From positions 2,418,001 to 2,482,000 of the forward strand of contig OZ252295.1 in NCBI GenBank assembly GCA_965250195.1: DNA of 64,000 nucleotides, given 5' to 3'. Positions 31,950 through 41,659 of this stretch are shown here, piece after piece. This DNA comes from CAUZIR01 sp965250195. Its GTDB lineage: Bacteria > Chloroflexota > Dehalococcoidia > Lucifugimonadales > UBA2962. A program made the position numbers and the translations under genes. The notes beneath the pieces were generated by a model, which saw only the letters and a list, made by a program, of their open reading frames with translations, searched no databases and was not told where the DNA came from. Numbering within the stretch: position 1 is the first letter of the stretch; each line of letters starts with the position of its first letter.

Positions 31950-33242
31950 CTATTTGAGACCCGCTCGCTGGAACGTCTCATCGACGTAGCGAACGTAGTG
32001 GCCGTAGTCGAATATCTCGGACAGTTGACCTGGCTTTATCCTGTCATTGACGGCTTTTTCGGCGGCGGCCAGGTCGCGCAGTTCGATGCCTTCGTCAAGC
32101 GCTCGCTGGGAGATGCGCTGAACGACCTTGTAAGCGTCTTCCCGGGCCGCTCCCGCCTCCACCATCGACAAAAGCAGCTTTTGCGAGAAGACGACCCCCC
32201 GCGAACCGTCCAGATTGGCCTTCATGCGGTCGGTGTGCACGACCATGCCCGATACCACACCGGTGAGCAGGTCGAGGATGTAGTCGAGGGCGATGCACGA
32301 GTCGGGCAGGATGATCCGCTCGGCCGAGGAGTGGCTGATGTCGCGCTCGCCCCATAACGCCACGTTCTCCAGTGCAGTCACGGCATGGCCACGAATGAGA
32401 CGGGCGATGCCACATATGCGCTCGGTGAGCTCAGGGTTGCGCTTGTGGGGCATGGAGGACGAGCCCGTCTGACCGGCGCCAAAGGGCTCTTCGACCTCTC
32501 GTATCTCCGTTCTTTGCAGGCCTCGAATCTCGGTGGCAAACTTTTCCAGCGAGGCGGCGATCTGGGCGAGTGTTACTACGAACTGGGCGTGGCGGTCGCG
32601 CTGGATGACCTGGCTTGAAAACGGAGCAACGGCTAGACCGAGGCGCTCACAAACCCACGCTTCTACAGTGAGAGGGACCGTGGCATGAGTCCCAACCGGA
32701 CCCGACAGCTTGCCGACCGACACCGTCGCCTGGGCGGCTACTAGCCGCTCCCGATGACGGCGCATCTCGTCCCACCAGATGGCCAACTTCAAGCCAAAGG
32801 TGATGGGCTCTGCGTGCACGCCGTGTGTCCGGCCCATCATTAGCGTCTGTTTGTGGCGGATTGCGAGAACGCGCAGCGTCTCTATCAGGCGATCGACCTC
32901 GACCAACAACAGTCCGGCGGCGTCTCTGAGCTGCAAGGCCGTAGCCGTGTCCCACACGTCGGAGGTTGTGAGTCCGTGGTGGAGCCACCGGCCTTCAGGG
33001 CCCAATTTCTCGGTGACGGAGGCAAGGAAAGCCGTCATCGGATGCTTGGTTTTTTGCAGGACTTCGTTGAGCCTCTCGACCCCGTAAGTGGCCTGGGCCA
33101 CTTTCTCGGCGTCAGCCTTCGGCACGAGACCCTCGTCAGACCAGGCCTCGGTCGCGGCGATTTCGATGAGCAGCCAGCGGTCGTACGACGCCTCGTGCGT
33201 CCACAACGCGCCCATCTCCGGGCGGGTGTAGCGGGGTATCAA
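31950..33242 (-). CDS. purB: Adenylosuccinate lyase
   Basis: This 430-residue member of the fumarase/aspartase superfamily has HHGLTTSDVWDTA near residue 87, GRTHGVHAEPITFG near 137 and the signature loop GSSSMPHKRNP near 260-271. It cleaves SAICAR and adenylosuccinate. Its start abuts the purE stop, and it is followed by purC, so it is translated in one purine operon. Confidence 0.96.
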   Translation of the reverse strand: MIPRYTRPEMGALWTHEASYDRWLLIEIAATEAWSDEGLVPKADAEKVAQATYGVERLNEVLQKTKHPMTAFLASVTEKLGPEGRWLHHGLTTSDVWDTATALQLRDAAGLLLVEVDRLIETLRVLAIRHKQTLMMGRTHGVHAEPITFGLKLAIWWDEMRRHRERLVAAQATVSVGKLSGPVGTHATVPLTVEAWVCERLGLAVAPFSSQVIQRDRHAQFVVTLAQIAASLEKFATEIRGLQRTEIREVEEPFGAGQTGSSSMPHKRNPELTERICGIARLIRGHAVTALENVALWGERDISHSSAERIILPDSCIALDYILDLLTGVVSGMVVHTDRMKANLDGSRGVVFSQKLLLSMVEAGAAREDAYKVVQRISQRALDEGIELRDLAAAEKAVNDRIKPGQLSEIFDYGHYVRYVDETFQRAGLK

Positions 33243-33701
33243 CTAACGCTCCTTGAGGCTCTTGCGGTAGGCATCGTAAGCGTCCCGGGCCGACTCGTTG
33301 GTCAGGCCGATGATCTGGGTGGCCAAAAAGGCCGCGTTGCGGGCGCCCCAGCTGCCGATCGCGACGGTCGCGACGGGGATTCCGGGCGGCATCTGGGCAA
33401 TGGCGTAAAGCGCATCAACGCCGTTGAGGTCGCTGGAGGGCAGGGGAACGCCAATCACCGGAAGGGTCGTCCAGGCCGCTACGGTGCCGGGCAGGGCCGC
33501 CGCGCCACCGGCACCGGCGATTATCACTTTTATGCCCCTATCCCGAGCAGAGGACGCGTACTCCATGACCTTCTCGGGCGTGCGGTGCGCGGACATGGCC
33601 ACGACCTCGTGCTCGATGCCCATCTGATCGAGAACGTCAACAGTGCCCTGCATGGCGGGCCTGTCCGACTCGCTTCCCATCATTACTGCTATTTGAGGCA
33701 T
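33243..33701 (-). CDS. purE: N5-CAIR mutase (class I PurE)
   Basis: This 152-residue protein has MGSESDRPAM near residue 8, SAHRTPEKVMEYA near 39-51, IAGAGGAAALPGTVAAWTTLPVIGVP in the middle and GVDALYAIAQMPPGIPVATVAIG near 100-122, the standard PurE pattern. The SAHRTP motif with the mutase-type loop indicates a class I enzyme. purK is not seen in this window. Confidence 0.96.
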   Translation of the reverse strand: MPQIAVMMGSESDRPAMQGTVDVLDQMGIEHEVVAMSAHRTPEKVMEYASSARDRGIKVIIAGAGGAAALPGTVAAWTTLPVIGVPLPSSDLNGVDALYAIAQMPPGIPVATVAIGSWGARNAAFLATQIIGLTNESARDAYDAYRKSLKER

Positions 33702-33718
33702 GAGAGGTAACTCCGTAA

Positions 33719-34975
33719 CTAGATTGATGCCGCGATGTCGGTACGGTTGAAGGCGCCTTGGAAAGTTATGGCGGACACGCCCTCGTAGGCGGCGGTCCTC
33801 GCCGATGCGATGCTGGCACCAAGAGCCGACACGGAGAGCACGCGGCCCCCCGACGTCTGAACAACGCCGTCGGATGCGCTGGTACCGGCGTGGAAGACCG
33901 TCGCTCCGGACGACACGGCATCGAGGCCGGAAATGGGCTTACCCGTTTGGTAGGTGTCCGGATAGCCGCCGGAGGCCATTACCACCCCGACGCAGGGGCG
34001 CTCGTCCCAATCGAGCACCAGGGCCGAGATGTCTCCCAGGGCCGTCAGCTCAAGCGCGTCAAGCAGGTCGCTGCGCATACGAGGGAGCACGACCTGGGTC
34101 TCGGGGTCGCCGAACCGACAGTTGAATTCGAGCACTTTCGGGCCATCGGCAGTCACCATGAGACCGGCGTACAGGACGCCGGTGTACGGGCACCCGGCCT
34201 CGGCCAGACCGGCGACTACCGGTTCGAAGACTGTGCGCATTACCAGCGCGGCCATCTCAGCGTCCCAGATTGGGGGAGGGGAGTAGCTACCCATGCCGCC
34301 GGTGTTGGGACCCCGGTCACCATCTTGGACCCGCTTGTAATCTGTCGCGGCGACGAGCGAGGACACCCGCTCGCCATCGACGAACCCGAAGACGCTGACT
34401 TCCTGACCCTCCAGATACTCTTCGATGAGCACATGTTTGCCCGCATCTCCAAATCGATTGCGTTCGAAAATACCGAATAGCGCATCTACTGCCTCCCCGC
34501 GGGTCTCGGCGATGATGACGCCTTTGCCGGCGGCGAGCCCGTCGGCCTTGATGACGACGGGCAGGTCGCAGTCGGAGACGGCGTTGCGAGCGAGATTATG
34601 AGCGGCGAGCGTTTCTGAGGCGGCTGCGGGCACTCCCTGGCGGGCCATGAGGTCTTTAGCGAATGCCTTGCTGGTTTCTATCCGGGCGGCGGCACTGGTG
34701 GGGCCGAATATCGCCATCCCCGCAGATCTGAAGCGATTCACGATGCCAGCAGCTAACGGAGCCTCGGGCCCAACGACTGTCAGGTCGATCTTCCGATCCG
34801 TAGCCAGTTCGAGCAGGCCATCGATATCATCGGCGTTGACCGGAACGTTCTCTCCAAGCGCGGCCGTACCGGCGTTGCCGGGAGCGATGACGAGCGAATC
34901 CAAACGGGGACTCTGGGCAAGCTTCCAGGCGATGGCGTGCTCACGCCCGCCGCTACCGACGAGCAGGACTCTCAT
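33719..34975 (-). CDS. purD: Phosphoribosylamine-glycine ligase
   Basis: The start is ATG 34975 (MRVLLVGSGGREHAIAW), giving 418 residues. An upstream in-frame start would run into guaA and is rejected. ATP-grasp motifs are visible: VIKADGLAAGKGVIIAE near residue 135-152, EEYLEGQEVSVFGFVDG near 182 and EFNCRFGDPETQ near 280. It makes GAR in step two of purine synthesis. It lies seven bases after guaA. Confidence 0.95.
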   Translation of the reverse strand: MRVLLVGSGGREHAIAWKLAQSPRLDSLVIAPGNAGTAALGENVPVNADDIDGLLELATDRKIDLTVVGPEAPLAAGIVNRFRSAGMAIFGPTSAAARIETSKAFAKDLMARQGVPAAASETLAAHNLARNAVSDCDLPVVIKADGLAAGKGVIIAETRGEAVDALFGIFERNRFGDAGKHVLIEEYLEGQEVSVFGFVDGERVSSLVAATDYKRVQDGDRGPNTGGMGSYSPPPIWDAEMAALVMRTVFEPVVAGLAEAGCPYTGVLYAGLMVTADGPKVLEFNCRFGDPETQVVLPRMRSDLLDALELTALGDISALVLDWDERPCVGVVMASGGYPDTYQTGKPISGLDAVSSGATVFHAGTSASDGVVQTSGGRVLSVSALGASIASARTAAYEGVSAITFQGAFNRTDIAASI

Positions 34976-34982
34976 CGGAACA

Positions 34983-36695
34983 TTACTCCCACTCGATGGT
35001 GCCGGGAGGCTTGGACGTGATGTCGTAGACGACCCGATTAACGCCGCGCACTTCGTTCGCGATTCGGCTCGATATTCGGGCCAAAACGTCATAGGGCAGG
35101 CGGGCCCAGTCTGCGGTCATGGCGTCGTCGCTGGTGACGGCCCGCACCGCGATGGTGTGGCCGTAAGTTCGGTAGTCGCCGCTTACGCCAACCGACTTGG
35201 AGTCGGTGAGTACGGCGAAACTCTGCCACATCTCCCGGTACAGGTCGTTTTTTTTGATTTCGTCCATTACTACCCAGTCCGCGGCCCGAAGCACTTCAAG
35301 GCGTTCGGACGTTACTTCCCCCAGCACTCTTATGGCGAGTCCCGGACCCGGGAACGGCTGGCGGTAGACCATCTCTTCGGGCAGGCCCAACTCGATGCCG
35401 ACTTCACGCACTTCGTCTTTGAACAGAAACCTCAGGGGCTCGACGAGTTTGAGCTTCATGTGCTGGGGCAGGCCGCCCACGTTATGGTGCGTCTTGATTT
35501 TGGCCGACACCTTGCTGTCGTCGGTCTTGGATTCGATGACGTCGGGGTAAAGGGTGCCCTGACAGAGGAAGTCGGCATCGCCGACCTCTGTAGCGCCCCT
35601 GTCGAACACCCGGATGAACTCCTCGCCGATTACTTTGCGTTTGCGCTCGGGATCGACGATGCCTTTGAGAGCCGAAAGAAAGGCTTCAGTCGCGTCTTCG
35701 TACAAGAAGTTGACCTTCATATATTTCTCGAAGGTGCGAAGCACGCGTTCCGGCTCTTCGCGCCGGAGCAGGCCGTTGTTGACGAAGATGCAGGTGAGCT
35801 GATCTCCCACGGCCTTGTACACGAGTGTGGCCGCTACGGACGAATCGACACCTCCCGAAAGGGCGCAGATGACCTGGCCGCCGCCGACCTGGGCACGAAT
35901 GTCATCCACGGCACGAGTCACAAAGTTGCCCGGCGTCCAGAGACCCTTGAGACCGCAGACCTTGTAAAGGAAGTTCTCCAATAAAGTTTTACCTTGGGGC
36001 GTATGGACCACTTCCGGGTGGAACTGGATGCCATAGCGCTTGCCACCATCTCCCAGCACGGCCACGGGAGAATTGTCGGTGTATGCGAGCGACTTGAAGC
36101 CGGGCGGGGGTTCGACGATCTGGTCGCCGTGGCTCATCCATACGGGCATGGACGCCGGCAGGTCGGCGAACAGGGCGTCCGACGTCCCGTTCTGGTGCAG
36201 GACGGCATGGCCGTATTCCCGCTTGGCCGATGCCACTACCCGGCCGCCAAGCTGGTGGGCCATCGCTTGCATCCCGTAGCAGATCCCGAGAACGGGCAGG
36301 CCCCTCTCATAAACCCAGCTGGGAGCGAGGGGTGCCCCATCTTCGTAGACACTGGCCGGACCGCCGGACAGGATGACGCCTTTGGGGTCCAGGGGAGCGA
36401 CGGTGTCCCAGTCGACATCGTGCTCGACGATTTCACAGTAGACTCGGCTCTCACGGACGCGGCGGGCTATGAGACGGCTGTACTGGGACCCGAAGTCGAC
36501 GACGATGACCGCCTCCCGATGCAGGCGACCCTCGGGCGAAGGGGTGGACTCGCGACCGCGTTTTTCTTCGGAGATTTCCAGATAAGCGGAGATCTCGAGA
36601 TCATCACTGGCGGCGACGCGGTGGGATGGAGACGGGTTTACTGGCGCCGATTTCTCGGAGTCGCCGGGGCCGTTTGAACGTCTGTTGTTCGCCAT
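34983..36695 (-). CDS. guaA: GMP synthase (glutamine-hydrolysing)
   Basis: This 570-residue protein has a class I glutamine amidotransferase domain: VDFGSQYSRLIARRVRE near residue 66-82, the nucleophile in GICYGMQ near 137 and the histidine in GIQFHPEV near 230. The PP-loop ALSGGVDSSV lies near 283, and the dimerisation domain ends KPPGTIEWE. About 60 extra residues precede the usual start. They are Ser/Glu-rich and no internal canonical start restores the normal length, so the extension may be real. It heads the purine cluster. Confidence 0.93.
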   Translation of the reverse strand: MANNRRSNGPGDSEKSAPVNPSPSHRVAASDDLEISAYLEISEEKRGRESTPSPEGRLHREAVIVVDFGSQYSRLIARRVRESRVYCEIVEHDVDWDTVAPLDPKGVILSGGPASVYEDGAPLAPSWVYERGLPVLGICYGMQAMAHQLGGRVVASAKREYGHAVLHQNGTSDALFADLPASMPVWMSHGDQIVEPPPGFKSLAYTDNSPVAVLGDGGKRYGIQFHPEVVHTPQGKTLLENFLYKVCGLKGLWTPGNFVTRAVDDIRAQVGGGQVICALSGGVDSSVAATLVYKAVGDQLTCIFVNNGLLRREEPERVLRTFEKYMKVNFLYEDATEAFLSALKGIVDPERKRKVIGEEFIRVFDRGATEVGDADFLCQGTLYPDVIESKTDDSKVSAKIKTHHNVGGLPQHMKLKLVEPLRFLFKDEVREVGIELGLPEEMVYRQPFPGPGLAIRVLGEVTSERLEVLRAADWVVMDEIKKNDLYREMWQSFAVLTDSKSVGVSGDYRTYGHTIAVRAVTSDDAMTADWARLPYDVLARISSRIANEVRGVNRVVYDITSKPPGTIEWE

Positions 36696-36729
36696 CTCTG
36701 TGAGTGCTTCAAGTTAACATAAACAGGGC

Positions 36730-37404
36730 ATGACCAGCGAGGCACAGCCGAACATTGACCATCTGTTGGAGATTCTGCAGGGCGGGGGAGTGGTGGCGCT
36801 TGCGACGGACACGTTTTACTGCCTTGCGGCCTGCGCAACCAACGAGAGCGCGGTACGCCGAGTCTTCGCGCTCAAGGGCCGTCCGGCAACCACCCCGGTG
36901 CCACTGCTTATCGCAGAACCCGGTGACGTGATGAAGTACGCGGCCGAGCTGTCGGAGTCTCAACGCGGTACCGTGACCACGCTCGCCCACCGGTTCTGGC
37001 CAGGGCCTCTGTCCATAGTTGTAAAACGGTCACCCGGTATTCCCCTGGTAGTGTCGGCCGGGGGTGACACGGTGGCGTTGCGGGTACCGGACGCGCCGGT
37101 CTTGCGTGAGATAGTCCTGCGACTGGGCACACCCGTCACCGGGACCAGCGCCAATGTCTCGGGCGGCGACCCGGCCACGACAGCGGCCGATGTGCGAGCC
37201 GCCTTTGGCCAAACCGTCGACGCGATATTAGACGGGGGCGAAACGCTGGGCGGGCCCCCGTCCACCGTCCTTGACCTGACGTCTCCGGACCCGCGTATAC
37301 TGCGGGCCGGAGCGATCTCAGAAGCCAAAATATCGGAGGCCTTAACCGCAGTGATCGGGCAAAGCGATGAGGCCTTGGCCGAAGAAACCATGAAGAGCGA
37401 ATGA
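36730..37404 (+). CDS. Threonylcarbamoyl-AMP synthase (Sua5/YrdC/TsaC)
   Basis: This 224-residue protein has the YrdC fold signs: ATDTFYCLAACATN near residue 25-38, FALKGRP near 45, HRFWPGPLSIVVKR near 80-93, VALRVPD near 110 and TGTSANVSGGDP near 133-144. It makes threonylcarbamoyl-AMP for t6A37 of tRNAs. The last ~13 residues (QSDEALAEETM) come from a copy of the dispersed palindromic repeat, so the C terminus has been rewritten by it. It is divergent from guaA. Confidence 0.88.
   Translation: MTSEAQPNIDHLLEILQGGGVVALATDTFYCLAACATNESAVRRVFALKGRPATTPVPLLIAEPGDVMKYAAELSESQRGTVTTLAHRFWPGPLSIVVKRSPGIPLVVSAGGDTVALRVPDAPVLREIVLRLGTPVTGTSANVSGGDPATTAADVRAAFGQTVDAILDGGETLGGPPSTVLDLTSPDPRILRAGAISEAKISEALTAVIGQSDEALAEETMKSE
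37360..37393 (+). repeat. Short palindromic repeat, copy 3 (inside sua5 3' end)
   Basis: Twenty-seven bases from 37360, beginning CAAAGCGATGAGGCCTTGG, are identical to copy 1, and TGA at 37391-37393 also aligns. It is read in frame as QSDEALAEE, so it supplies the end of the protein. Confidence 0.7.
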
Positions 37405-37405
37405 A

Positions 37406-38452
37406 ATGAGTGGAGCCCCAATTAAACTGCTCTCCGACCAGGTCGATACCCAGTTGAAGGCCGTTCTGTCGAATAGGGACATGGACCTGTACGGGATGAT
37501 GGCCTACCACCTCGGCTGGGGAGCCAGGCCCGGTGAGGAAGCACGAACGGAACCCATAGCACCGACGTTTCGGGCACACGGAGTCGGCTGCCTGGTGGCG
37601 GCGCTGGCGACGTCGGGCAGCTTCGAGTCCGCCCTGCCGCCGGCGGCGGCTGTGGAAATGGTCGCGTCTTTCGTAGAAATACACGACGACATCCAGGGCG
37701 GACACCCGGCTCGCAACGGGCGCGACGCGGTCTGGTGGGTTTGGGGACCGGCACAGGCGATCAACGCAGGGGACGGTATGCACGCTTTGGCCAGGCTAAC
37801 CATGCTCGATCTACAAAAAGGCGGGGTGGACGCGGACGTGACCTTCCGGGCGACGCAGGTTCTAGACGAGGCATCTTTAGAGATGTGTGAGGGCCGCTTC
37901 AAGGACATGGAGGCGCAGGAGCGCATAGACATGTCGGTCGCCACCTATTTGGAGATGGCCAGGGCTAAAAGCGGCTCTCTAATGGCCGGAGCGATGCGCC
38001 TGGGCGCGCTCGTGGGCTCCAACGGCGACAACGAGGTAGCGGCGGCGTTCGGTGCGTGCGGTGCGGACCTGGGCGTGGCAATGCAGGCGTCTGGAGACGT
38101 TAGGGAGCTGTTCCCGGACATTGCCGAAGGGGCGGACGGAGGGCCGCTCTCTGAAGAGGTCCTGAACAAAAAGAAGCTGTTGCCCGTGGTCCACGCTATC
38201 GAGAACGCGGGGGCTTCAGAAAGGCGCCGCCTGGGCGACGTCTACTTTAAGCGAGTGCTGGAGCCGTCCGACGTTGCTGAGGTGCAGGCGCTGGTCGAAG
38301 AACTTGGAGGCAGGCAGCGAGCAGACAAGGCGGCGAGCGAGCACCGTGCCGCCGCAATGAACGGCCTGAATGATGTGGACATCGACCCTGACGGGCGAGC
38401 GTTCGTCGAGGCGTTCGCCGACGCGCTTATCGGGACCGGTGGAGCCGGCTGA
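37406..38452 (+). CDS. Polyprenyl synthetase-like protein with altered second Asp motif
   Basis: This 348-residue all-helical protein has a first aspartate motif in VEIHDDIQGGHPARNGRDAVW (residues ~91-111). The second motif, normally DDxxD, reads MQASGDVRELF near 228-238, and the lysine-rich KKKLLPVVHA follows near 255. It belongs to the trans-prenyltransferase fold, but the second metal site is degenerate. It could therefore be a non-catalytic subunit or have a changed product. It lies one base after sua5 and 6 bases before pgk. Confidence 0.7.
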   Translation: MSGAPIKLLSDQVDTQLKAVLSNRDMDLYGMMAYHLGWGARPGEEARTEPIAPTFRAHGVGCLVAALATSGSFESALPPAAAVEMVASFVEIHDDIQGGHPARNGRDAVWWVWGPAQAINAGDGMHALARLTMLDLQKGGVDADVTFRATQVLDEASLEMCEGRFKDMEAQERIDMSVATYLEMARAKSGSLMAGAMRLGALVGSNGDNEVAAAFGACGADLGVAMQASGDVRELFPDIAEGADGGPLSEEVLNKKKLLPVVHAIENAGASERRRLGDVYFKRVLEPSDVAEVQALVEELGGRQRADKAASEHRAAAMNGLNDVDIDPDGRAFVEAFADALIGTGGAG

Positions 38453-38458
38453 CGGCGC

Positions 38459-39655
38459 GTGGGCAAGCGATCTATCAGGGACTACGACGTAGCGGGTAAG
38501 ACCGTCCTATTGCGCGTCGACTACAACCTGCCGATGAGGCCCGAAACCCTGGAAATTCTGGATGACCGCCGGATCATGGCCACGGTGCCGACTCTGGCCT
38601 ATCTCGCGCAAGGCGGATGCAAGGTGGTGATAGTCACCCACCTCGGTCGGCCCAACGGGCGAACGGTAAAAGAGCTTGAGCTGTCGCCGGTGTCCGACCG
38701 ACTATCGGAGATCTTGAGGATGCCGGTTGTGTCACTTCCGGGTTGCCGAGGACCCCAGGTAGAGGCGGCCATAAACGCTATGCCACCAGGGTCAATAGCG
38801 ATGCTCTCGAACATCCGCTTCGAGCCCGGTGAGGAGGCGAACGACCCGAAACTGGCCAAGGACCTGGCCGCGTTGGCCGAACTGTATGTAGACGACGCCT
38901 TCGGCGCGGCCCACCGGGCACACGCTTCTACCGAGGGCGTTGCACACCACCTGCCGGCCGTCGCCGGGCTATTGATGGAGAAGGAACTCTCCGTACTTGG
39001 CGATGCGATGGAGGCACCTAAGCGTCCGTTCACGGCGATCGTTGGCGGCGCAAAGGTGTCCGACAAAATGGCCGTGCTGGACCGGCTGGCGGCGCTCGTT
39101 GACGTCCTTATAATCGGGGGCGGGATGGCCGCGACTTTCCTGGCGGCGGATGGGTATTTCGTGGGTGCGTCCAGGGTTGAAGAGGGGCGGCTGGACTATG
39201 TTCGCGATCTGATGGCTGGGGCCGGGCGCGGCGCCGCACAGGTGCTCACGCCGACCGACGTGGTGGTGGCGGCGGGGTTCTCGGAGGAGGCGACGGCCCG
39301 AACAGTATTTATCGACGAAATCCCTGAGGGCTGGCTGATACTGGATATCGGTCCAGACACGGGGGCCGCCTATGCGGAGGCCATTTCGGAGTCGCGTACG
39401 GTTCTATGGAACGGGCCGATGGGAGTTTTTGAATGGGAGCCGTTCTCTAACGGGACGAAAACGGTGGCACAAGCCGTCGCCGACCTCGATGGCAGGGCGA
39501 CGACGGTGATCGGCGGCGGTTCGACGGCGGACGCCGTAGCCCGACTGGGCCTGGCCTCGAAGGTGAGCCACGTTTCGACCGGGGGAGGGGCTACGCTGGA
39601 GTTCATTGAGGGCAAGGAACTGCCGGGCGTGGCAGTACTGATGGACGAAGAATGA
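38459..39655 (+). CDS. pgk: Phosphoglycerate kinase
   Basis: This 398-residue protein starts at GTG. It has LLRVDYNLPM near residue 16 (usually VDFNVP), VTHLGRPNG near 58, IRFEPGEEAND near 118, DDAFGAAHRAHAST near 145, VGGAKVSDKM near 196, WNGPMGVFE near 318 and GGGSTADAV near 348. It converts 1,3-bisphosphoglycerate and ADP to 3-phosphoglycerate and ATP. The stop overlaps the apgM start (ATGA), forming a glycolytic run. Confidence 0.95.
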   Translation: MGKRSIRDYDVAGKTVLLRVDYNLPMRPETLEILDDRRIMATVPTLAYLAQGGCKVVIVTHLGRPNGRTVKELELSPVSDRLSEILRMPVVSLPGCRGPQVEAAINAMPPGSIAMLSNIRFEPGEEANDPKLAKDLAALAELYVDDAFGAAHRAHASTEGVAHHLPAVAGLLMEKELSVLGDAMEAPKRPFTAIVGGAKVSDKMAVLDRLAALVDVLIIGGGMAATFLAADGYFVGASRVEEGRLDYVRDLMAGAGRGAAQVLTPTDVVVAAGFSEEATARTVFIDEIPEGWLILDIGPDTGAAYAEAISESRTVLWNGPMGVFEWEPFSNGTKTVAQAVADLDGRATTVIGGGSTADAVARLGLASKVSHVSTGGGATLEFIEGKELPGVAVLMDEE

Positions 39656-40890
39656 AATCCTACGACTACAAAAAGCGCATGTTTAGAAGGCGTCTGGATA
39701 TTCGGAAGCTGACGCGGCCATCGACCACCCGCATCGTGATGCTGGTTGTCGACGGCCTTGGCGGCTACCCGCACCCCGACACGGGCAGGTCGGAGTTGGA
39801 GACGGCGGCGCTGCCGATCCTGGACTCGATTGCGAGCGAGAGTGCCTGCGGCCTGACTGTTCCCATCGCCCCCGGCATAACGCCGGGCTCCGGGCCGGGA
39901 CACCTGGCTCTGTTCGGCTACCAGCCGAACCGGCACCGAGTCGGCCGGGGGGTGATGGAGGCGCTCGGCATCGGACTTGACCTCGGGGACGGAGACGTGG
40001 CTGCGAGGGGGAATTTCTGCACTGCGGACGGCGACGGTCGCCTAGTGGACAGGCGGGCCGGGCGCATCCCCTCCGAGCGCAGCGCCGAGCTGGTGGCGCT
40101 GCTCGACCGGATCGACATACCAGGTCACGAGATATCGGTACACGCCGTCCGAGGACACCGGTTCGTGGCGGTTTTCCACGGCGTCGGGTCCGGCCTGGAG
40201 GCTTCTGACACCGACCCGGGCCTCGTCGGTCACCTACCGCTGGAATCCAAGCCCGTCAGTGAAGGCTCAGACGCCCTGGCCCAGGCGGTCAACGGCTTCG
40301 TCGCCGGGGTTAACGACGCGCTACAAGGCAAAGAGGCTCAAACGGTGGCGCTGCGCGGGATTTCGAGCCCGCCGGAGCTACCCTCTTTCGCTGACCGCTT
40401 CGCACTGCGTCCCGCCGCCATCGCCGCCTACCCCATGTACAGGGGCCTCGCTCGCCTCGCAGGCATGGACGTGCTGGACACGGGCGACCAGTTTGGCGAT
40501 GAACTGGCGACGTTACGAACAGCCTATGCAGCCGTGGACCACGACTTTTACTTTTTGCACTACAAACCCGCCGACGCGGCCGGTGAGGACGGCGACTTCG
40601 AGGCGAAAGTTGAGGCGCTGGAGGCGCTGGACGGGATGCTGGGGCAGGTAATGGACCTGGAACCGGACGTGCTGGTGGTCGCCGGTGACCACGCAACGCC
40701 CGCGGTCCTGGGCGGCCATAGCTGGCATCCGGTGCCGCTGGCGATCAGGTCCCGGTTGACGAGGGGCGACGGTGCTGCCGGGTTCTCGGAACGAGCGTTC
40801 GCGAGTGGGTCGATTGGCACGGTACCGGCGACGTCGGTGATGACGCTGGCGATGGCCCACGCCGGCCGCCTAAAGAAGTTCGGGCCGTAA
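39652..40890 (+). CDS. apgM: Cofactor-independent phosphoglycerate mutase, archaeal type
   Basis: This 412-residue alkaline-phosphatase-superfamily protein has MLVVDGLGGYPH near residue 30, PGSGPGHLALFGYQP near 80-95 with the catalytic Ser near 82, RGNFCTADGDGRLVDRRAGR near 122 and AGDHATPAVLGGHSWHP near 343-360 giving metal ligands. The layout is the ApgM form common in archaea and Chloroflexota rather than GpmI. It is coupled to pgk upstream and tpiA downstream. Confidence 0.92.
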   Translation: MKSYDYKKRMFRRRLDIRKLTRPSTTRIVMLVVDGLGGYPHPDTGRSELETAALPILDSIASESACGLTVPIAPGITPGSGPGHLALFGYQPNRHRVGRGVMEALGIGLDLGDGDVAARGNFCTADGDGRLVDRRAGRIPSERSAELVALLDRIDIPGHEISVHAVRGHRFVAVFHGVGSGLEASDTDPGLVGHLPLESKPVSEGSDALAQAVNGFVAGVNDALQGKEAQTVALRGISSPPELPSFADRFALRPAAIAAYPMYRGLARLAGMDVLDTGDQFGDELATLRTAYAAVDHDFYFLHYKPADAAGEDGDFEAKVEALEALDGMLGQVMDLEPDVLVVAGDHATPAVLGGHSWHPVPLAIRSRLTRGDGAAGFSERAFASGSIGTVPATSVMTLAMAHAGRLKKFGP

Positions 40891-41640
40891 ATGCCACAAC
40901 CCATAATCGCCGGCAACTGGAAGATGAATACGACGGTCGCCGATGCCGCCTCGCTGCTGGACGGCCTCAAAGCGGGCCTACCGGTGGCCGGGGTAACGAG
41001 CATCGTCTGTCCGCCGTTCCTGTCCCTTCATCTCGCACAACAGGCGCTTATGGACACCGGTATCGGTCTGGGGGCGCAAGATATGCACGCAGCCGACGCA
41101 GGCGCCTTTACAGGCGAGGTCTCGGTGACGATGGTTGCGGAGCTGTGCGAGTACGTGATCCTAGGTCACTCGGAACGGCGGCACGTTTTTGGCGAGACGG
41201 ACGAGTCGGTGAAGGCCAAGGTGTTGTCCGCCCTAGCCGCCGGTCTCACGCCGATAGTCTGCGTCGGAGAGACGCTGGCCCAGCGAGAGGCAGGCAGGGC
41301 AGGGGAGATCGTAACCGGGCAACTAAAGGCGGCTTTTTTTGGAGTGTCCGATTCGAGCAGGGCGGTGGTCGCCTACGAGCCGGTGTGGGCCATCGGAACT
41401 GGTAGGGCAGCATCGGCGGACGATGCGCAAGAGATGGCGGCGCTGGTCCGGCGGGAGCTGGGGGTGCTGTTCGGAGCGGAGGCCGCGAGCGATGTGCCTA
41501 TCCTCTACGGCGGCAGTGTGAAGGCCGACAACGTGGCTGACTATATGGCGATGGCCGATGTGAACGGGGCGCTGGTGGGCGGCGCCAGCCTGGATGCGGA
41601 CGGCTTCATTCGTCTGACAATGAACGCAGCGTCGCGGTAG
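40891..41640 (+). CDS. tpiA: Triosephosphate isomerase
   Basis: This 249-residue TIM barrel has AGNWKMN near residue 7, GAQDMHAADAGAFTGEVS near 63-80, ILGHSERRH with the catalytic histidine near 94 and VAYEPVWAIGTGRAAS with the catalytic glutamate near 162. YGGSVKADNVADYM lies near 206-219. It directly follows the apgM stop. The family length is usual. Confidence 0.97.
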   Translation: MPQPIIAGNWKMNTTVADAASLLDGLKAGLPVAGVTSIVCPPFLSLHLAQQALMDTGIGLGAQDMHAADAGAFTGEVSVTMVAELCEYVILGHSERRHVFGETDESVKAKVLSALAAGLTPIVCVGETLAQREAGRAGEIVTGQLKAAFFGVSDSSRAVVAYEPVWAIGTGRAASADDAQEMAALVRRELGVLFGAEAASDVPILYGGSVKADNVADYMAMADVNGALVGGASLDADGFIRLTMNAASR

Positions 41641-41659
41641 GCGCGGGCTGGCCCGCTCA

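Noticed and set aside
34647..35984. A 445-codon plus-strand frame opposite purD and guaA
   Set aside because: Both minus-strand genes have all expected motifs, and the plus frame has none.
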